Positions 41,625 through 53,540 are shown, counted from the stretch's first letter. The stretch: 64,000 nucleotides of DNA from Providencia rettgeri (GCF_001874625.1 NZ_CP017671.1:2976001-3040000), one strand, 5' to 3'. Notes: generated by a model not told the origin, from the letters alone. A program made the numbers and translations.

Positions 41625-42743
41625 TTAATTTTTTAGGTTAATTTCGATCCGGTTACTCTCATCCATCATCGCCGCTTTAGCACGGATTTTCGCTTCAAGT
41701 TGGTCAATAATATTATCATTATCAAAGCGTTCTTTTTGCCGCTTACCATCTTCATAGAAACCGCTTTTAGTTTTCGCCCCTGCAACACCAAGTGTTGAAA
41801 CTTCGGCTTCACCTGGGCCATTAACCACACAACCGATGATCGAGACATCCATTGGCGTAATAATGTCTTCTAGACGTTGTTCTAAAGCATTAACGGTCCC
41901 AATGACGTCAAACTCTTGACGTGAACAGGTTGGGCAAGCAATAAAGTTGATACCGCGAGAGCGAATTCGTAATGATTTTAGAATATCAAAACCGACTTTT
42001 ACTTCTTCAATTGGGTCTGCGGCTAATGAAATTCGCAAGGTATCACCAATACCTTCCGACAATAACATACCTAAGCCAATTGCAGATTTAACCGAGCCTG
42101 AACGTGCGCCACCAGCTTCGGTGATCCCCAAATGTAAGGGTTGATCAATTTTATTTGCCAATAAGCGATAAGACCCCACGGCTAAAAAGACATCAGAGGC
42201 TTTCACGCTGATTTTGAACTGATCAAAGTTCAGTCTATCCAAAATATCCACATGGCGCATCGCTGATTCGACTAGCGCTTCTGGTGTAGGCTCGCCGTAT
42301 TTTTCTTGAATGTCTTTCTCAAGGGAACCACCATTAACACCGATTCGAATGGGGATATTGTAGTGACGTGCACAATCAACAACTTGGCGTATTCTTTCTT
42401 CGCTACCAATATTACCTGGATTAATGCGCAAGCAATCAACGCCGTATTCTGCAACTTTAAGGGCAATGCGATAATCAAAATGAATATCTGCCACTAATGG
42501 CACATTGACCTGCTGCTTAATCAATTTAAATGCTTCAGCTGCATCCATAGTGGGGACTGAAACACGAACAATATCTACGCCAACGCGTTCAAGGGATTTA
42601 ATTTGCTGTACCGTTGCATCAACATCCGTTGTGCGGGTATTCGTCATTGATTGAACTGCGATGGGTGCGCCATCGCCTATAGGCACATTGCCTACGTTAA
42701 TTCGAGTGGATTTACGTCTTTTTATCGGTGATTCATTATGCAT
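41625..42743 (-). CDS. ispG: 4Fe-4S HMBDP synthase of the MEP pathway
   Basis: 372 aa. TIM-barrel N-terminal part and C-terminal iron-sulfur domain with cysteines in ACPTCSR near residue 270 and [10 protein letters not shown] near 305 that ligate a 4Fe-4S cluster. Converts MEcPP to HMBPP for isoprenoid synthesis. Depends on the isc machinery encoded further right. Confidence 0.97.
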   Translation of the reverse strand: MHNESPIKRRKSTRINVGNVPIGDGAPIAVQSMTNTRTTDVDATVQQIKSLERVGVDIVRVSVPTMDAAEAFKLIKQQVNVPLVADIHFDYRIALKVAEYGVDCLRINPGNIGSEERIRQVVDCARHYNIPIRIGVNGGSLEKDIQEKYGEPTPEALVESAMRHVDILDRLNFDQFKISVKASDVFLAVGSYRLLANKIDQPLHLGITEAGGARSGSVKSAIGLGMLLSEGIGDTLRISLAADPIEEVKVGFDILKSLRIRSRGINFIACPTCSRQEFDVIGTVNALEQRLEDIITPMDVSIIGCVVNGPGEAEVSTLGVAGAKTKSGFYEDGKRQKERFDNDNIIDQLEAKIRAKAAMMDESNRIEINLKN

Positions 42744-42900
42744 TTTTCTTTAATTCTCCGAACGTCCATGTGCTCTTTTATACCGTGTTATAGTGTTAAC
42801 AATTTCGTCTTACTGGTTTCACTATACACAAGAAAGCAAACTATAAACTATCATAAAAGATGTTTTCGGATATAGTTTGCCTCTTTTTATTCGTCATACT

Positions 42901-43857
42901 TTAAGCTTCAGGTAATTTCAATTTAGCAGGGCGTTTCGCTTTGATGAAACGGCTTAAATCCACCGCATTACCTTGGAATTGTACTGTGACATTCGCAGGG
43001 GCACCAATATTTAAGCGATAAGGCTGTGCGCCATCGAGTTCGAGCTTATCACCATTATTTTTAGTACCACTAAATAAGATTTTATTATTCGCATCACGAA
43101 TTTCTAACCAGCACTGCCCCGTGAAATTTAACACTAGCGCACTACTGCTAACAGGTGCAATTTCTGTATTTTCAGCCGAATGCGTTCGGTCTAACGCATT
43201 CGTTGTTTGGGCCGCATTCGGTAGTGGAATAGTCTTCACTGGCGCATTTTCTTCCACTGGATTAACCGATGAAGGAGCCGCCGTCGACGGTTGCTGAGCC
43301 AATGTTTCTGGGGTATTTTCTAATATTGCAGCCCCGATAGGTGCTTCACCTGTAGGACTTGGTAAGTCAACAGGGGTTGTATTGTTATCTTGCTGAGACA
43401 ATATCAAATCGTTCTGACTCGCCATCGAGACTAACTCGTCTTTTTGCGCGTTGTGATCTTGCCACCACCAGATACCGACCATCGCAATCAGTACAATTAC
43501 GATTAACCAAGTCAGTTTCATTAACCAGCCTTCACGTTTTTTACGTCGTTTGCCTAGTGAGTAGCTTTGCATTGGAGAAACTTTTGCTAACGGAACAGGC
43601 TCTTCCGTTTTCATTAAGTCTTTAATTTCGCTTTCAGCCACACCCACCATACGTGCGTATAGACGAATATAACCGCGTAAAAATGTAGGTTCCACGCCAG
43701 CGGGGGGAATATCTTGTTCTATCTCATTTACCGTACTTACTTTGAGACATAATCGTTCTGCGACAATATCTTGTGTTAACCCCATGCGCTCACGAGCTTG
43801 CACCAATAATTGTCCTACAGTCACAGTGGTTTGTTCGGTATTATTTTCGATAGTCAT
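42901..43857 (-). CDS. rodZ: Cell-shape protein RodZ
   Basis: 318 aa. N-terminal helix-turn-helix (residues 15-80), membrane segment LTWLIVIVLIAMVGIWWW near 114-131, a Ser/Pro/Thr-rich periplasmic linker, and a C-terminal DUF4115 beta domain from about 235. Couples MreB filaments to the elongasome. Confidence 0.95.
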   Translation of the reverse strand: MTIENNTEQTTVTVGQLLVQARERMGLTQDIVAERLCLKVSTVNEIEQDIPPAGVEPTFLRGYIRLYARMVGVAESEIKDLMKTEEPVPLAKVSPMQSYSLGKRRKKREGWLMKLTWLIVIVLIAMVGIWWWQDHNAQKDELVSMASQNDLILSQQDNNTTPVDLPSPTGEAPIGAAILENTPETLAQQPSTAAPSSVNPVEENAPVKTIPLPNAAQTTNALDRTHSAENTEIAPVSSSALVLNFTGQCWLEIRDANNKILFSGTKNNGDKLELDGAQPYRLNIGAPANVTVQFQGNAVDLSRFIKAKRPAKLKLPEA

Positions 43858-44058
43858 TTGCTGGCAACACTATTTCCAAGTTAAAAAAATATAAAGCAAC
43901 TATTCAGTAGCTTTATTCGTCAGAATTTATCATAGTTTTGAAACAACAGTTAAATTTATCATATTGCTTCAACTATTGTAGGTGAACAAAGACGTTTTGC
44001 CTAACTGTAAAACGCCTCGAAACATAACCTAACTCACTGATTAGATAATATCTATAAA

Positions 44059-45240
44059 TCAGACTGTTTTTACCTTGATAGGTTCCCCTGCTATACGTTT
44101 TTTCAAAGTCCTTTTTGTCCTATCGATCACATCACCCGCTAACTGGCCACATGCTGCGTCAATATCATCACCACGAGTCTTACGGACTATCGTTGTAAAG
44201 CCATATTCCATCAGCACCTTAGAGAAACGGTCTATCCGGCTATTTGAGCTGCGACCATATGGTGCACCAGGGAATGGGTTCCATGGGATCAAGTTGATTT
44301 TACTTGGTGTGTTTTTTAAACATTCCGCCAGTTGATGTGCTTGTTCAACACTGTCATTAACGTGATCTAACATCACATACTCAACCGTAACCCGCCCAGC
44401 ATTTGCATTCGATTTTGTTAAATAACGGTTTACACTGTTGAGGAATGTTTCAATGTTATATTTCTTATTAATTGGAACAATATCATCACGAATATCGTCT
44501 GTCGGAGCATGTAATGAGATGGCTAAAGCAACATCTATCATATCGCCTAGTTTATCCAAAGCAGGTACAACACCCGATGTTGAAATCGTAACTCGGCGCT
44601 TAGATAAACCAAAACCGAAATCATCTAACATAATTTCCATGGCTGGGACCACATTGTTCAGATTCAGTAATGGCTCGCCCATTCCCATCATAACAACGTT
44701 AGTGATTGGACGACGACCACTGGATTTCAACGAACCAATAATTTTCGCCGCTCGCCATACTTGACCAATGATTTCTGAAACACGCAAGTTACGGTTGAAC
44801 CCTTGCTGTGCCGTAGAACAAAATTTACATTCCAGCGCACAACCAACTTGTGAAGAAACACACAACGTTGCACGGTCTGCTTCTGGGATATAAACCGTCT
44901 CAACCAACTGATCTCCTACTTTTATCGCCCATTTAATGGTGCCATCAGATGAACGTTGTTCCTCAGATACTTCAGGAGCGCGGATTTCCGCGACTTCTTT
45001 CAGTTTTGCTCTCAGGACTTTATTAATATCGGTCATTTGATCGAAATCATCATAGCAATAGTGATAAATCCACTTCATGACCTGATCCGCACGGAAAGGT
45101 TTCTCACCCATCTGTGCAAAAAATTCACGCATCTGCTTGCGATTTAAATCAAGTAAATTCGTTTTTGGGTTCGTTTTTTCTGGTGTGACAGAAATAGCGG
45201 AAGAAGTTGCACATTGTGCAGCTGTCGTCATATCAGACAT
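44059..45240 (-). CDS. rlmN: 23S rRNA/tRNA m2A methyltransferase RlmN
   Basis: 393 aa radical-SAM enzyme. CALECKFC motif near residue 135, GEPLLN near 187, and the conserved catalytic cysteine in AACGQLAGD near 365. Methylates A2503 in 23S rRNA and A37 in some tRNAs. N-terminal extension (about 25 residues) is poorly conserved, so a slightly later start is possible. Confidence 0.95.
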   Translation of the reverse strand: MSDMTTAAQCATSSAISVTPEKTNPKTNLLDLNRKQMREFFAQMGEKPFRADQVMKWIYHYCYDDFDQMTDINKVLRAKLKEVAEIRAPEVSEEQRSSDGTIKWAIKVGDQLVETVYIPEADRATLCVSSQVGCALECKFCSTAQQGFNRNLRVSEIIGQVWRAAKIIGSLKSSGRRPITNVVMMGMGEPLLNLNNVVPAMEIMLDDFGFGLSKRRVTISTSGVVPALDKLGDMIDVALAISLHAPTDDIRDDIVPINKKYNIETFLNSVNRYLTKSNANAGRVTVEYVMLDHVNDSVEQAHQLAECLKNTPSKINLIPWNPFPGAPYGRSSNSRIDRFSKVLMEYGFTTIVRKTRGDDIDAACGQLAGDVIDRTKRTLKKRIAGEPIKVKTV

Positions 45241-45323
45241 GATGTATTGCCTCGTTATTACACTTTCGGCAGTGCTAACATTTATTATAGCACGACGTAA
45301 TTTTGCAGTCTTAAAAAGATAAT

Positions 45324-45347
45324 CGCCCCGCTAATAATAGCAGGGCG
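45324..45347 (-). terminator. ndk terminator
   Basis: Stem CGCCCTGCT/AGCGGGGCG (one mismatch) followed by ATTATCTTTTT on the minus strand, 53 bp past the ndk stop. Confidence 0.65.
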
Positions 45348-45399
45348 TCGCATTGTACAAACTTTACAACAATAATGCTAATGCATTATGTAAAGTGTA

Positions 45400-45825
45400 T
45401 TAGCGTGGGCAAATTTCGTCAGCAGTGAAGAAATACGCGATTTCACGTGCAGCAGATTCTTCAGAGTCTGAACCGTGAGTTGCGTTTTCAGTGAAGCTGT
45501 CAGCGTAGTCTGCACGTAAAGTCCCCGCTAATGCGTTATCTGGGTTAGTTGCGCCCATCAGGTCACGGTGACGTTGAATTGCATTTTCGCCTTCTAACAC
45601 TTGCAGCATGATTGGGCCTGAAGTCATAAATTCAACCAGACCTTCAAAGAAAGGACGACCTTTGTGTTCAGCGTAGAAGCCTTCAGCTTGCTCACGAGTT
45701 AAATGCATCATTTTAGCAGCAACGATAGAAAAACCTGCGCTTTCGAAACGGTTGTAGATAGCACCGATGACGTTTTTCTTCACAGCGTTTGGTTTAATAA
45801 TAGAAAATGTACGTTGAACAGTCAT
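45400..45825 (-). CDS. ndk: Nucleoside diphosphate kinase
   Basis: 141 aa, standard length. Active-site histidine in [12 protein letters not shown] near residue 117; N-terminal [10 protein letters not shown] is invariant. Balances NTP pools using ATP. Single-gene unit between pbpC and rlmN. Confidence 0.97.
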   Translation of the reverse strand: MTVQRTFSIIKPNAVKKNVIGAIYNRFESAGFSIVAAKMMHLTREQAEGFYAEHKGRPFFEGLVEFMTSGPIMLQVLEGENAIQRHRDLMGATNPDNALAGTLRADYADSFTENATHGSDSEESAAREIAYFFTADEICPR

Positions 45826-46104
45826 AAATAACCTCTTAGCGATTTATTAGGCCTTTATTCTTTGCTCTTCCCTGTAAGTTAGGATTCAAGAACGTGAAAT
45901 AGGGGCATGTTGTAGTTTTTTATATTATTTCTATTTCTGATATTAGGTTTTTAGGCTTTAAAATTAAGCACACCTAGGAAAAAGAAAAATAAGGCGATGA
46001 TTATAGGGGCTCTGATTACAATTTCCTACAGTCACATCAACATTTTGTTAAACTTTTTATAGCAAAAAACACTATTTTTTCGGGTAAGTCACGTTTTTCA
46101 ACTA

Positions 46105-48426
46105 TTATCGAACTCTAAAGTTAATTGCCGCCACTTGACCGCTTAGATCTAATACAGAAACTTGGTAGCTCCCTGCTTTATCAAGTGTCAGCAAAATTGA
46201 ACCATTTTGCTCTGTCGTGTTAACTTGCTCGCCATTTAGGAACCACCATTTTTCACCCTGCCCACCTTGAGTGACGAGACGTAAATCCAAGCTCGTTTTT
46301 CCGGGTAAACGTTGTAAAACTTCGCTATCTCGCACGCCTGAAATTAACAAGGGTGGCATTTCCAATTTGAGGGGTGGGCAAGTTAGGTCTACTTTTGGTA
46401 AACGATTAACTCGTTTCTCACTTGCTGGTAACCATGACTCTACCGTAATGGGCCATAAGTGGACTTCTTTTTCTTGCGCATTCGGGCAATCGGCTGCGAC
46501 TTGTAACCCTTTGTCATTAACCCAGACTTTTTGTCTTAAACCTAATAACGATTCTTGGTCCCTCGCCATCAAGGTTGGCGGGATGGTATTATCCAAAATC
46601 CAACTTAACCGCCGTTGACGGCAATTACTGTCGTCTTTCAATAATGATGTCCCTCCCGGCCAACAAATCACAGCTTGGCTGACACTGGCGGGTTTAATAT
46701 CTTTTGGCAACGGTTGATGGGATGAATATATTTTACTCAGCAACATGGCATTTACTTGGTTCATTATCGGAATCGCGGTCGCAAAACCCAACTGCCCCGC
46801 CACGGGTGTCGCATCAGGACGCCCAACCCAAACACCGATAGTATAACGTGGATTAACCCCTATCGCCCATGCATCACGATAGCCATAGCTAGTCCCTGTT
46901 TTCCAAGCTAAATTCAATTGCCCTGATAAATTCTCATCAGGCACTGGGCGTGCTTCTCCCCCCATAATGCGTCGCACTATCCATGCCGCCCCCGGTGACA
47001 TTAGTACCCTATCTCGGATTTGATCTGACGGTTTAAACCGCAAAGGTGAGACATGACCTTTGCGGGCAAATGCACTATATGCAGAGACTAAATCTTCCAT
47101 GCGAGTTGCAGTTCCGCCTAAGATCAACGATAAGTTAGGTTCGCTTCCCAATGGGAAACGTAACTCAGTTCCAACATTACGTAATTGCGCTGTAAAACGT
47201 TTACTACCGTAGATATCCAATAACTGGACTACCGGTAAATTTAAGGAACGAACCAGCGCATCACTCACACTGACTGGGCCATTAAAACCACTGTCAAAAT
47301 TTCCCGGTCGATAATCATTAAACCGCCTTGGAACATCTTGTAAGAGTGATTCTGCGTGAATTAAGCCTTCGTCCATCGCTAACCCATATAAAAAAGGTTT
47401 CAGCGTAGACCCCGGTGAACGCCATGCACTAATCATATCGACGTGACCAAAACGGCTATCATCTAAGAAATCGATTGACCCAATATAGGCTTTTACACTC
47501 ATATCAGTATGATCAACCACCAAAATCCCCAGCGAAGTTTGCTTGGGCAATTGGTTTTTCCAATTCATAGCCATATCTTCCAATTGCCTTTGCAAACTGG
47601 CATCAATGGTAGTTTCAATAATTGGTTCTTGGGTGTCTTTAGTGACTCGTCGAGCCAATAGAGGAGCCAAATGCGGATTTTTCCGCGGTGCTAACCAAAT
47701 TTGTTCTTGTTTAATATCAGCAACTTTTTCCGCACTCCACACTTGGTATTCTTCTAGCCTATCCAGCACTTTATCACGAGCAGCTTGCGCTCTTTCTGGG
47801 TATCTGTCTGGTCGTAAACGGCTTGGAGCCTGAGGTAAAACCGCAAATAATGCAGCTTCACTTGCCGTTAATTTGGCAGGGGCTTTGTTTAAATAGACCC
47901 AGCTAGCAGCCCCAATACCTTCTATCGTCCCACCGTATGGTGCGCGATTTAAATACATCTCAAGAATTTCGTCTTTAGAATAATGATATTCAAGTTGAGC
48001 GGTACGCCAGAGTTGTTTTAATTTTCCGCCAAGCGTTCTTTCGTGAGGGTCGATTAGCCTAGCAACCTGCATGGAGATAGTACTCCCACCGGACACGATA
48101 CGACCTGAACTCACCAACTGCCCCGCAGCTCTTACTAATGAAAACGGGTTTACCCCAGGGTGACGATAAAAATAACGGTCTTCATAGGTTAACAATGCTT
48201 CGATAAAATCTGGCGAAACCTCTTCCAACTGGACAGGAAAACGCCAAATCCCTTCTTTATCCGCAAAGCGCCATAAAGGCGTTCCGTCCGCCGCCACGAC
48301 TGTTCGTGCCATTTCTATTTTTTTAATTGGCAAAGGCCAAATCTTGTCTGCAATAAAAAATAGTAATGGCAGAAAAATAACTAACAGTAACAGTGTAAAG
48401 GTGGTGCGACGTAACCATTTTTTCAT
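46105..48426 (-). CDS. pbpC: Penicillin-binding protein 1C
   Basis: 773 aa from the ATG at 48426; a TTG five codons upstream is the alternative. N-terminal membrane anchor (residues 10-28), GT51 transglycosylase domain with the ALLTYEDRYFYRHPGV motif near 75, transpeptidase domain with SPGSTLKPF near 310 and KTGTSYGYRD near 505, and a C-terminal BiPBP_C domain. Peptidoglycan polymerase. Paired with yfhM as in E. coli. Confidence 0.96.
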   Translation of the reverse strand: MKKWLRRTTFTLLLLVIFLPLLFFIADKIWPLPIKKIEMARTVVAADGTPLWRFADKEGIWRFPVQLEEVSPDFIEALLTYEDRYFYRHPGVNPFSLVRAAGQLVSSGRIVSGGSTISMQVARLIDPHERTLGGKLKQLWRTAQLEYHYSKDEILEMYLNRAPYGGTIEGIGAASWVYLNKAPAKLTASEAALFAVLPQAPSRLRPDRYPERAQAARDKVLDRLEEYQVWSAEKVADIKQEQIWLAPRKNPHLAPLLARRVTKDTQEPIIETTIDASLQRQLEDMAMNWKNQLPKQTSLGILVVDHTDMSVKAYIGSIDFLDDSRFGHVDMISAWRSPGSTLKPFLYGLAMDEGLIHAESLLQDVPRRFNDYRPGNFDSGFNGPVSVSDALVRSLNLPVVQLLDIYGSKRFTAQLRNVGTELRFPLGSEPNLSLILGGTATRMEDLVSAYSAFARKGHVSPLRFKPSDQIRDRVLMSPGAAWIVRRIMGGEARPVPDENLSGQLNLAWKTGTSYGYRDAWAIGVNPRYTIGVWVGRPDATPVAGQLGFATAIPIMNQVNAMLLSKIYSSHQPLPKDIKPASVSQAVICWPGGTSLLKDDSNCRQRRLSWILDNTIPPTLMARDQESLLGLRQKVWVNDKGLQVAADCPNAQEKEVHLWPITVESWLPASEKRVNRLPKVDLTCPPLKLEMPPLLISGVRDSEVLQRLPGKTSLDLRLVTQGGQGEKWWFLNGEQVNTTEQNGSILLTLDKAGSYQVSVLDLSGQVAAINFRVR

Positions 48427-48455
48427 TGATGGATGTACCAAGATGATGAAATAAA

Positions 48456-48491
48456 AAAGCCCTTATATCTTAACTCCAATATAAGGGCTTT
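48456..48491 (-). terminator. yfhM terminator
   Basis: Perfect 13-bp stem AAAGCCCTTATAT/ATATAAGGGCTTT followed by TTTTATTTC on the minus strand, between yfhM and pbpC. pbpC may depend on read-through. Confidence 0.8.
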
Positions 48492-48500
48492 AGGTGACAA

Positions 48501-51500
48501 TTAACGAACGATTTCTAGTTGGCCATCAGAATAACCTGTCGCACGCCATTCAGGTACATACATTGATTCAACCTGTGGCACAGGGATGCTATACACACCC
48601 GGTGTCACTGCGCGCGCTAAATACACCAATGTTGTCGGCCGATATTTCTGAACTTCAACGGCAGCAACAAAGCGATCATCACGGTATTCCATATGGCGGA
48701 TTTGTGATTGTTGCATATCATCAATTAATTCTTGAAGATTTGGTGCTGATTCACTTAAGTTAGCGCTGCTGTTTGCTAAGTTTTGGTTTTCCAATTCTAA
48801 GCCTGCTGGCAGTAAGTCAACCACCAACGCATCAGGCACACTTTGTGACGCTTGAACTTCAAGTTTAACCACCACCATTTCACCACTTCTGAGTCTATCT
48901 AATGAAATACGGTTACCTTTCATGTCGTAGTAACTGCGAGAGATACCTAACACATTTGAGCTTGGTTTTGGTGACTGCTGCGGATAACCCACTACATTTA
49001 AACGCGTATATAGGGTGTTAGTGCCACTATTTTCAATGCTATAACCAGTCTGTAGCTGATCTTTGCTCAAGAACTCACTTACGGGTTTATCTGAAACCAT
49101 TGGTGGTTCCTGACCATTGACCGTCGCTTTCCACGGAGATTCGCTTTCATTTAAGTAGAAACGCCCTGCTAAATACAATGCATTGCTTTCTTGAGTTGAG
49201 AAGTAACGCTGAGATATCAGATTATTAGATAAAACCTGCAATTTTTGATCGCGTGATTTTGGCATTAAATTATATTCATTTAATAACGCAACAATCATCG
49301 CATCATCGCGGATCACCGAACCATAATCACCAACATAACTATAACGGCTACGCTGTTTTTTCAACCCATCAATAACAGCGCTTTCGCCTCGTGCTTTATC
49401 GCCCATTAGATTCAAAGCAACACCAAGCTGAACTAACGGTAAACCACTTGCAGCATGGCTACTTTGGTTATAAAGCTGACGTAATGCGCCTAAAGGTGCT
49501 TTTTGTTGCGATGCCAACACTAAACCTGCGTAGGCCTGGGTCGCAAAACGAGCTCCCGCTTGATTCTCTGTATATGGGTAATTGATTTGATTACCATCTT
49601 GCAAATAACTTAACAAACGCGTATTAGCATTACTTAATGCTTCTTGAGGTACGGTAAACCCGCGCTGATTGGCTTTATTTAAGAAATCTGCAGCATAGGC
49701 CGTCAACCAATACTCTTCACGCCCATTTCTATCCCACAGTGAGAAACCGCCGTCATTACGTTGCATACTCAATAAGTGTGGAATACCAATTTCAATCGCT
49801 TTATGGCGGTCGGCATCGGTTTGTGTTTTGATCCCTAACTTATTCAATTCAGCTTGAGTTGAGAACAACGATGGATATAACCCACTAATCGTTTGTTCCA
49901 AACAGCCGTATGGATAAGCAAATAATTCCCTGATATAGCGGGAAATATCTAATGGAGGACGGCTGGTTAACAAGACTTGCCCTTCAATCGTATCCGGCTG
50001 TAGGCCTGCGATTTGGTTAGTCGGTAACGACCATACATTTCCCGGTTCAATCGATGTCGCGAAGGAAATAGTTTCAGCTGGCTGTGCTGGACGTACCCCC
50101 ACTTTCCAACTATTGCTATATTCTTTATTGGCTTCACCATCAATCGTCATGCCATTGATGGTCATAGAAACCTCACCCTCACCAAAACCATAGTCAGCTT
50201 TTACTGGTAACGTTAGTGTTGTACGTTTCCCTTTAGGAAGTTGCAATTCACGGCTACTAGCACCATCAAGTTTCACCATTCCTGATGCCTTGAAATTGAC
50301 CGTCACGTTTTGCGTGTTGTCAGTCATATTCGTCAAATCAAGGGCAAAGTAAGACTTATCGCCTCCGGCCATAAAGCGTGGCATCGACATCTGTGTCACT
50401 AAAGGCGCTGCAACCGTGACTTTACTATCTGCGTGCCCGAAATCCTTTTCATTCCACGCTTGCGCCATCACACGTAATTCACCGTTAAAATCAGGGATAG
50501 CCAAACTCACTTCCCCTTCTCCGTTTTTATCTAGGGTCACAGGTGTTGCTTGCTCAGCAATGATTTGTACTTCGGTTAGTGGCTTCATCCCACCGCGCTC
50601 TATCGCAGCGTCTTCGCTATCCCCACCAAAACGTAGGTTGGCAATTTTACCTTGCCCTTCAATCAAGTGGCCATAAACATCGTATTGGTCCACGCTATAA
50701 CGTTTACGACCAAAAAAAGCATCGTATGGGTCTGGCGTTTTAAAATCAGTGATATTTAATACACCCGTATCAACCGCAGATAGCAACACATTCACTTTTT
50801 CAGGTAATGGCTTGCCGTCTTGTGCTGTCGCTTTGATTTTTACCGTTAAATCTTGATTTGGGCGCATTTTATTTGGTGCACTTAGTGCCAATGCAATCTT
50901 ACGGTTTTCATCTGCAATAGGGAGATGAAGCACGCCTACCGCACGTTTCACGGTTGCTTCTTTAGAATCATCCCCAGGGCGCACGACAACCGCGGAGACA
51001 TATAAATCATGGCGAGCCCACTCTTTATTGACTGGAATTTCAATATCTAAACCTTTTTCAGGCACGTCAATTTCTTGCCACCATAATGGGCCGTTGCTCG
51101 ACTCCAACAATACATAGCCTTTCCCGGCTTTTGGTGATTCGATGCGCACTTTCGCCTTTTCACCCGGTAAATAAGCTGGTTTATTCAGGCTTAGCTTCAC
51201 TTGGTCAGGTCGAACGGAACCACTGCCGCCAGTGTTATCTTGCCATGAGTAACCGGCCCAAAACTGAAGGCTAGTGACCAATTTATTTTCTGGGTTAACG
51301 ACTTCTAAACGGAAAGCACCCCAATCCACTGGAAATGATACTTTTGCAGTACCATCTTTAGCTATCGTGATGTTTTCATTCGCCATCACTAAATCTTTTT
51401 GATCATAATTTGATGACCAGCCACCACTTTCAGACCAACTCCAATAATAATCACGGCGCTCATACACTAAACGAGCTGTTAAGTTTTCTGCAGCCAATTT

Positions 51501-53540
51501 ATTACCCGCCGCATCTGCCATGACTAATTCGAATTCTGCTAATGAGTTTTCATCCACATTATGGCGTTTTACATAGCGGTCAGTGCGGTAATCGTAAATT
51601 TCTTTTTTAGCAAATAATGGGCGTATACCCACCAGCTTGTCTGCTGGCCAAATAGCCTGCTCAGCGCGGCGCGTTACTGGGCGGCCACCCGCTTCTAATA
51701 AGCTGGCTTGTAAAACAGCTGAAATCGGTGAACGAATTGAACTCCAATTACTGTTTGGAATTGAGATGACCGTTTCCCCATTGCTATCGAGTGTCAGGTC
51801 AAACTCATCCAGTTTACGCGGTAAACCTTCCTCATTGACGGCACCAAATTCAAAACCGGGGAGTTTAGCTACAGCTTCGCGATCCGCTTTTAATACAATT
51901 TGCCCTTGCAGTTGGTTATCTGCTGCTGGCGCACCGTATAAATAACGCCCTTGAATATCAAAATCTACTGACTGATCCGTTAAACGAGGAACATCACTAC
52001 CTTCGATTTCTAATGCCATCCGTTCAGGCATAAAATCTTCAACATTGAATTTATAATAGCGTTGCGGTGAACCATCTCCTAAATCAAAGCGTAATGACCA
52101 ACCACCTGTTTCTGCATTTTTAGGGATTTCAAATTGGTACTGATATAAGCCATTTTGCTTTTCATCCGGTTGCCAAACAAAGCTTCTTACAACTTGCCCA
52201 TCCGTTTTTAATACGTCCACCTTGACGGGTTGGCTTTTAACGGGATTACCATCCCCATCACGTAATAACCCATTGACTAATAATAGTTCGCCTGGGCGGT
52301 ATAAATCACGAGGTCCAAAGGTGAAAAATTGCTTTGCGTAGCCCTCTGGCCCTGAAATGTCGAATTCCGATAAATCAAGCGCAGGTTGTGTTAAATCAAT
52401 CATGCTGGTTTGCCCATCATGGGTTGCCAGTAATAATTTTCCACCCGCCAATTTGTCTAATTGCGCATGACCATCTCCATCCGTTGTCCCTTTTGTGACT
52501 AACTGGCCTTTGTCATCCAAAATACGTAACTCTACGCCTTTAATTGCAGAGCCTTTCGCTAATGATTGAGTGAAGATATCGACACGGTCTTGGTAGCTGT
52601 GTAATGACACTCCAATATCACTTAATGTGAATACCGTAGCTGGGAATTGGTAACTGTAGCTCCCCGCTTTTTGCATGATGGCTAAATAAACGCCATCTTG
52701 CTGTAGTTCTTTGATGTCTTTTAACGGCAATAAAATCGTTTGTCGTGTATTTTTATCCGGGTTTAAATCAAACCGACCGGTGTAAGCCAGTTCAACTTTG
52801 TCAAGAAACTCTTCTGAATACCAATATTCATAATTACTGCGGTATTGCCACTTCGCCAAAAATTGCGGTAGTTGTTTTTCGTCTACACGGAAAAAATTCA
52901 CATCAACTTTATCAACATTCAATGCAATAACTGGCAAGCCTTGAGCAACCTTACTTGGCAATAAAGAACCTTTGCTCGCAAAGCCAACGGTTGGAATGAT
53001 CTGGGCAGTTGTCAGCTTTTTATTAAAACTCTCAGAGAGTGTGCGTTCGTTAACCGCTTTAATACCTGGGTTAATCGATAAATTTAATTCTTTTGAAGGT
53101 GGAAGATGGCGAAAACGTAATTCCATCTGGTTATCAGATAGTTCCCAAGCACCATCCAGCTTACCTGTTTTCACATCAATTAAGTTTAAATACTGACCAA
53201 AGTCTTGGTCTGCTTGTAATGGTACAGAAAAAGTCACCACCATGGCGCTAGCACCATCAAGCTGTAATTCAGATGCATCCAACACTGTTAAGTCTTTCCC
53301 TGCGTATTTTTTTACCATTTCTTCAGTAGAAAGCTTTGGTGCTGACTTTTTTTGTTCTGCAACAGGTGCTGTTTTGGTTTGGTTTTCTGGTGCCGTAGAT
53401 GACACATTTTGCTCATTTTTAGTGGTGTCTTCTGTATTATCGCACCCCACTAACGCAATGACTGATGCTAATGCTATTGCAAGATAACGTTTTTTCGTTT
53501 TTAGACCCGCCAATGAAGCCCAACCTGATTGTTGTTTCAT
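48501..53540 (-). CDS. yfhM: Bacterial alpha-2-macroglobulin lipoprotein
   Basis: 1679 aa. Lipobox LVGC near residue 33 anchors it to a membrane facing the periplasm. Macroglobulin MG domains fill the first two thirds; the thioester motif YGCLEQTISG near 1210 is intact, and the receptor-binding-like domain is C-terminal. Traps invading proteases through the reactive thioester and is proposed to work with PbpC after wall damage. Full length, so no sign of decay. Confidence 0.96.
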   Translation of the reverse strand: MKQQSGWASLAGLKTKKRYLAIALASVIALVGCDNTEDTTKNEQNVSSTAPENQTKTAPVAEQKKSAPKLSTEEMVKKYAGKDLTVLDASELQLDGASAMVVTFSVPLQADQDFGQYLNLIDVKTGKLDGAWELSDNQMELRFRHLPPSKELNLSINPGIKAVNERTLSESFNKKLTTAQIIPTVGFASKGSLLPSKVAQGLPVIALNVDKVDVNFFRVDEKQLPQFLAKWQYRSNYEYWYSEEFLDKVELAYTGRFDLNPDKNTRQTILLPLKDIKELQQDGVYLAIMQKAGSYSYQFPATVFTLSDIGVSLHSYQDRVDIFTQSLAKGSAIKGVELRILDDKGQLVTKGTTDGDGHAQLDKLAGGKLLLATHDGQTSMIDLTQPALDLSEFDISGPEGYAKQFFTFGPRDLYRPGELLLVNGLLRDGDGNPVKSQPVKVDVLKTDGQVVRSFVWQPDEKQNGLYQYQFEIPKNAETGGWSLRFDLGDGSPQRYYKFNVEDFMPERMALEIEGSDVPRLTDQSVDFDIQGRYLYGAPAADNQLQGQIVLKADREAVAKLPGFEFGAVNEEGLPRKLDEFDLTLDSNGETVISIPNSNWSSIRSPISAVLQASLLEAGGRPVTRRAEQAIWPADKLVGIRPLFAKKEIYDYRTDRYVKRHNVDENSLAEFELVMADAAGNKLAAENLTARLVYERRDYYWSWSESGGWSSNYDQKDLVMANENITIAKDGTAKVSFPVDWGAFRLEVVNPENKLVTSLQFWAGYSWQDNTGGSGSVRPDQVKLSLNKPAYLPGEKAKVRIESPKAGKGYVLLESSNGPLWWQEIDVPEKGLDIEIPVNKEWARHDLYVSAVVVRPGDDSKEATVKRAVGVLHLPIADENRKIALALSAPNKMRPNQDLTVKIKATAQDGKPLPEKVNVLLSAVDTGVLNITDFKTPDPYDAFFGRKRYSVDQYDVYGHLIEGQGKIANLRFGGDSEDAAIERGGMKPLTEVQIIAEQATPVTLDKNGEGEVSLAIPDFNGELRVMAQAWNEKDFGHADSKVTVAAPLVTQMSMPRFMAGGDKSYFALDLTNMTDNTQNVTVNFKASGMVKLDGASSRELQLPKGKRTTLTLPVKADYGFGEGEVSMTINGMTIDGEANKEYSNSWKVGVRPAQPAETISFATSIEPGNVWSLPTNQIAGLQPDTIEGQVLLTSRPPLDISRYIRELFAYPYGCLEQTISGLYPSLFSTQAELNKLGIKTQTDADRHKAIEIGIPHLLSMQRNDGGFSLWDRNGREEYWLTAYAADFLNKANQRGFTVPQEALSNANTRLLSYLQDGNQINYPYTENQAGARFATQAYAGLVLASQQKAPLGALRQLYNQSSHAASGLPLVQLGVALNLMGDKARGESAVIDGLKKQRSRYSYVGDYGSVIRDDAMIVALLNEYNLMPKSRDQKLQVLSNNLISQRYFSTQESNALYLAGRFYLNESESPWKATVNGQEPPMVSDKPVSEFLSKDQLQTGYSIENSGTNTLYTRLNVVGYPQQSPKPSSNVLGISRSYYDMKGNRISLDRLRSGEMVVVKLEVQASQSVPDALVVDLLPAGLELENQNLANSSANLSESAPNLQELIDDMQQSQIRHMEYRDDRFVAAVEVQKYRPTTLVYLARAVTPGVYSIPVPQVESMYVPEWRATGYSDGQLEIVR

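Noticed and set aside
48501-53540. Adhesin or giant surface protein
   Set aside because: Lipobox, MG-type domains and the CLEQ thioester identify it as the YfhM alpha-2-macroglobulin next to pbpC.
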